Source: an uncultured Clostridia bacterium (GTDB lineage Bacteria; Bacillota; Clostridia; Oscillospirales; Ruminococcaceae). From it: a DNA stretch of 35,366 nucleotides. Made by a program: the position numbers and the translations under genes. Below the pieces are notes generated by a model. The model saw only the letters and a program-made list of their open reading frames with translations, made no database searches and was not told the origin of the DNA. This document shows, one piece after another, positions 34,168-35,366 of the stretch. The DNA lies in the NCBI GenBank assembly GCA_944387315.1, contig CALXEL010000078.1, forward strand, positions 1 through 35,366, given 5' to 3'. Position 1 is the first letter of the stretch, and every line of letters starts with the position of its first letter.

Positions 34168-34196
34168 TTGAATTTTGGTGTTCAAATTGCTACAAT
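34168..34196 (+). promoter_or_regulatory. Promoter of the citrate lyase genes
   Basis: TTGAAT (34168-34173), a 17-nt spacer and TACAAT (34191-34196) lie 90 nt before citD. The leader after it contains a small GAGGA/TCCTC hairpin. Confidence 0.7.
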
Positions 34197-34286
34197 ACAA
34201 TTATAAAAATTGCTCTAATACATTTGGAGCTCTGTGAGGATTTTCCTCCGGGCAAAAGAGTGCAGGGCGGCAAACAGGAGGTAGTT

Positions 34287-34553
34287 ATGAAAATTTCCAA
34301 AACCGCAGTAGCCGGTACACTGGAATCCAACGACCTGTTCGTAACAGTGGAACCAAGTCCGGATGGCTGTGTAATTGAAATCGAATCCATTGTGAAAAAA
34401 AGATTTGGCGACCAGATCGAGGCCGCGGTGCGTAAAGTTTTGTCTGAGTTTGAAGTAGAAAACGCCAAGGTATCGATTATGGACCGGGGCGCCATTGACT
34501 GCACCATTATGGCTCGTGTTGAAACCGCTATTCTCAGAGCAAAGGGGGAGTAG
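34287..34553 (+). CDS. citD: Citrate lyase acyl carrier protein (gamma subunit)
   Basis: 88 residues. It carries the phosphoribosyl-dephospho-CoA prosthetic group of citrate lyase. Ser14 in TLESNDLFV is the attachment residue, at the same number as in Klebsiella CitD. The start has AGGAGG 5 nt upstream. It precedes citE by 6 nt. The genes for CitF, CitC, CitX and CitG are not in the window and may follow citE. Confidence 0.94.
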   Translation: MKISKTAVAGTLESNDLFVTVEPSPDGCVIEIESIVKKRFGDQIEAAVRKVLSEFEVENAKVSIMDRGAIDCTIMARVETAILRAKGE

Positions 34554-34559
34554 ATTATT

Positions 34560-35366
34560 ATGAGACGTTCTTTGTTGTTTATCCCAGGCAACAACCCTGG
34601 TATGCTGCTGAACGCAGATGTACATGGCGCTGACGCTATTCTGTTGGATCTGGAGGACGCGGTAGCACCCGATCAAAAGGATGCGGCACGCTGCCTGGTT
34701 CGCAACGCTATTCGCACCCTCAACTACAAGGGCTGCGATGTTATTATCCGAATCAACCCCATTGAGACTCCCTATTGGAAGCAGGATCTGGAAGCTGTTA
34801 TTCCTCTGGCTCCCAAGGGTATTTTGTTGCCCAAGTCCGGTGAAGCTCAGGACATTCAGACACTGGATGCCTACCTGACCCAGTTGGAAGCCCAATATGG
34901 TCTGGAGGAAGGTTCCGTTGAGATTATTGCTCTGATCGAAACCGCCCTGGGTGTAGAAAATGCCTACGCCATCGCCAAGAGCTGCAAACGGATTAAAGGC
35001 CTCTTCCTGGGCGCTGAGGATTTGACCGCCGATCTGCACTCGATTCGTTCCAAAGAGGGAAATGAAATCTACTATGCCAGAACCCGTCTGGTAGCTGCTG
35101 CCCGCGCAACTGGCCTGGAAGTATACGACACCCCCTTTACCGACGTCAACGATGATGAGGGTATTGTGGTAGACGCGCAACTGGCCAAAGACCTGGGCTT
35201 TTCCGGAAAATCTTCCATCGCCCCCCGCCATATCAGCGACATCAACAAGGTGTTCAGCCCCTCTGAAAAGGATGTACAGTACGCTTTGGATGTTATGGAA
35301 GCAATTGAGCAAGGCAAGAGAGAAGGCAAAGGCGCTGTCTCCCTGCGGGGCAAGATGATCGACGCG
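34560..35366 (+). CDS. citE: Citrate lyase beta subunit (3' end beyond window)
   Basis: 269 residues visible of about 290-300. It cleaves citryl-ACP to oxaloacetate and acetyl-ACP with Mg2+. The TIM barrel begins MRRSLLFIPGNNPGML. Conserved parts are LLDLEDAVAPDQKDAAR, VIIRINPIETPYW, LPKSGEA, ALIETALGVENAYAIA and FLGAEDLTADL, where Arg, Glu and Asp residues of the active site lie. It starts 6 nt after the citD stop, with an AAGGGGGAG SD inside the citD end. Only the extreme C-terminus is cut. Confidence 0.94.
   Translation, partial: MRRSLLFIPGNNPGMLLNADVHGADAILLDLEDAVAPDQKDAARCLVRNAIRTLNYKGCDVIIRINPIETPYWKQDLEAVIPLAPKGILLPKSGEAQDIQTLDAYLTQLEAQYGLEEGSVEIIALIETALGVENAYAIAKSCKRIKGLFLGAEDLTADLHSIRSKEGNEIYYARTRLVAAARATGLEVYDTPFTDVNDDEGIVVDAQLAKDLGFSGKSSIAPRHISDINKVFSPSEKDVQYALDVMEAIEQGKREGKGAVSLRGKMIDA

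Overview
The window is about 35 kb of bacterial chromosome from an anaerobic, spore-forming-type Firmicute (class Clostridia; an Oscillospirales-like gut or sediment amino-acid fermenter is a reasonable guess). The evidence is the hprK-murB-rapZ-whiA-dnaE block, strong SD sequences, T-box and glycine riboswitch regulation, and a selenoprotein glycine reductase operon. No phage, insertion sequence, rRNA or CRISPR array is visible.

Layout. (1) 1-6990, minus strand: hprK, a YcxB-like membrane protein, murB, rapZ, whiA and a dnaE gene cut by the window edge, apparently one operon. (2) 7156-8319, plus strand: a GT4-type glycosyltransferase. (3) 8377-11938, minus strand: selenocysteine incorporation, with tRNA-Sec (own promoter and terminator), selB and selA. 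(4) 12062-12241: a 59-residue membrane protein. (5) 12304-20712, minus strand: a glycine reductase operon read as promoter, tandem glycine riboswitch with terminator, grdX, grdE, grdB, trxB, trxA, grdA, a highly structured 360-nt gap, grdC, grdD and terminator. GrdA and GrdB each contain one in-frame UGA that must be read as selenocysteine (residues 44 and 350), so the neighbouring sel genes are functionally tied to this operon. (6) 20800-22668: a DivIVA-like coiled-coil gene with a possible frameshift near its end, and a HAD phosphatase. (7) 22686-25436, minus strand: metNIQ methionine importer behind a T-box whose specifier reads AUG. (8) 25546-29733: a two-subunit molybdopterin/Fe-S oxidoreductase, mobA, and a THEP1-like NTPase. 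(9) 29770-32335: a LysR regulator divergent from a MATE exporter. (10) 32536-35366, plus strand: aspA, then citD and a partial citE of citrate lyase.

How the parts work together. Glycine is sensed by the riboswitch. GrdE and GrdB capture it, GrdA (Sec) carries the carboxymethyl group, and GrdC/GrdD release acetyl phosphate. TrxB and TrxA supply electrons. Citrate lyase and aspartase extend the picture of fermentation of small acids and amino acids.

The best candidate for something undescribed is the RNA between grdA and grdC. At least six local hairpins fill the gap, and a 9+3 bp long-range helix encloses three of them. This resembles a folded regulatory RNA or mRNA-stabilising element more than a plain terminator. 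Everything here was read by eye; no database or folding software was used.
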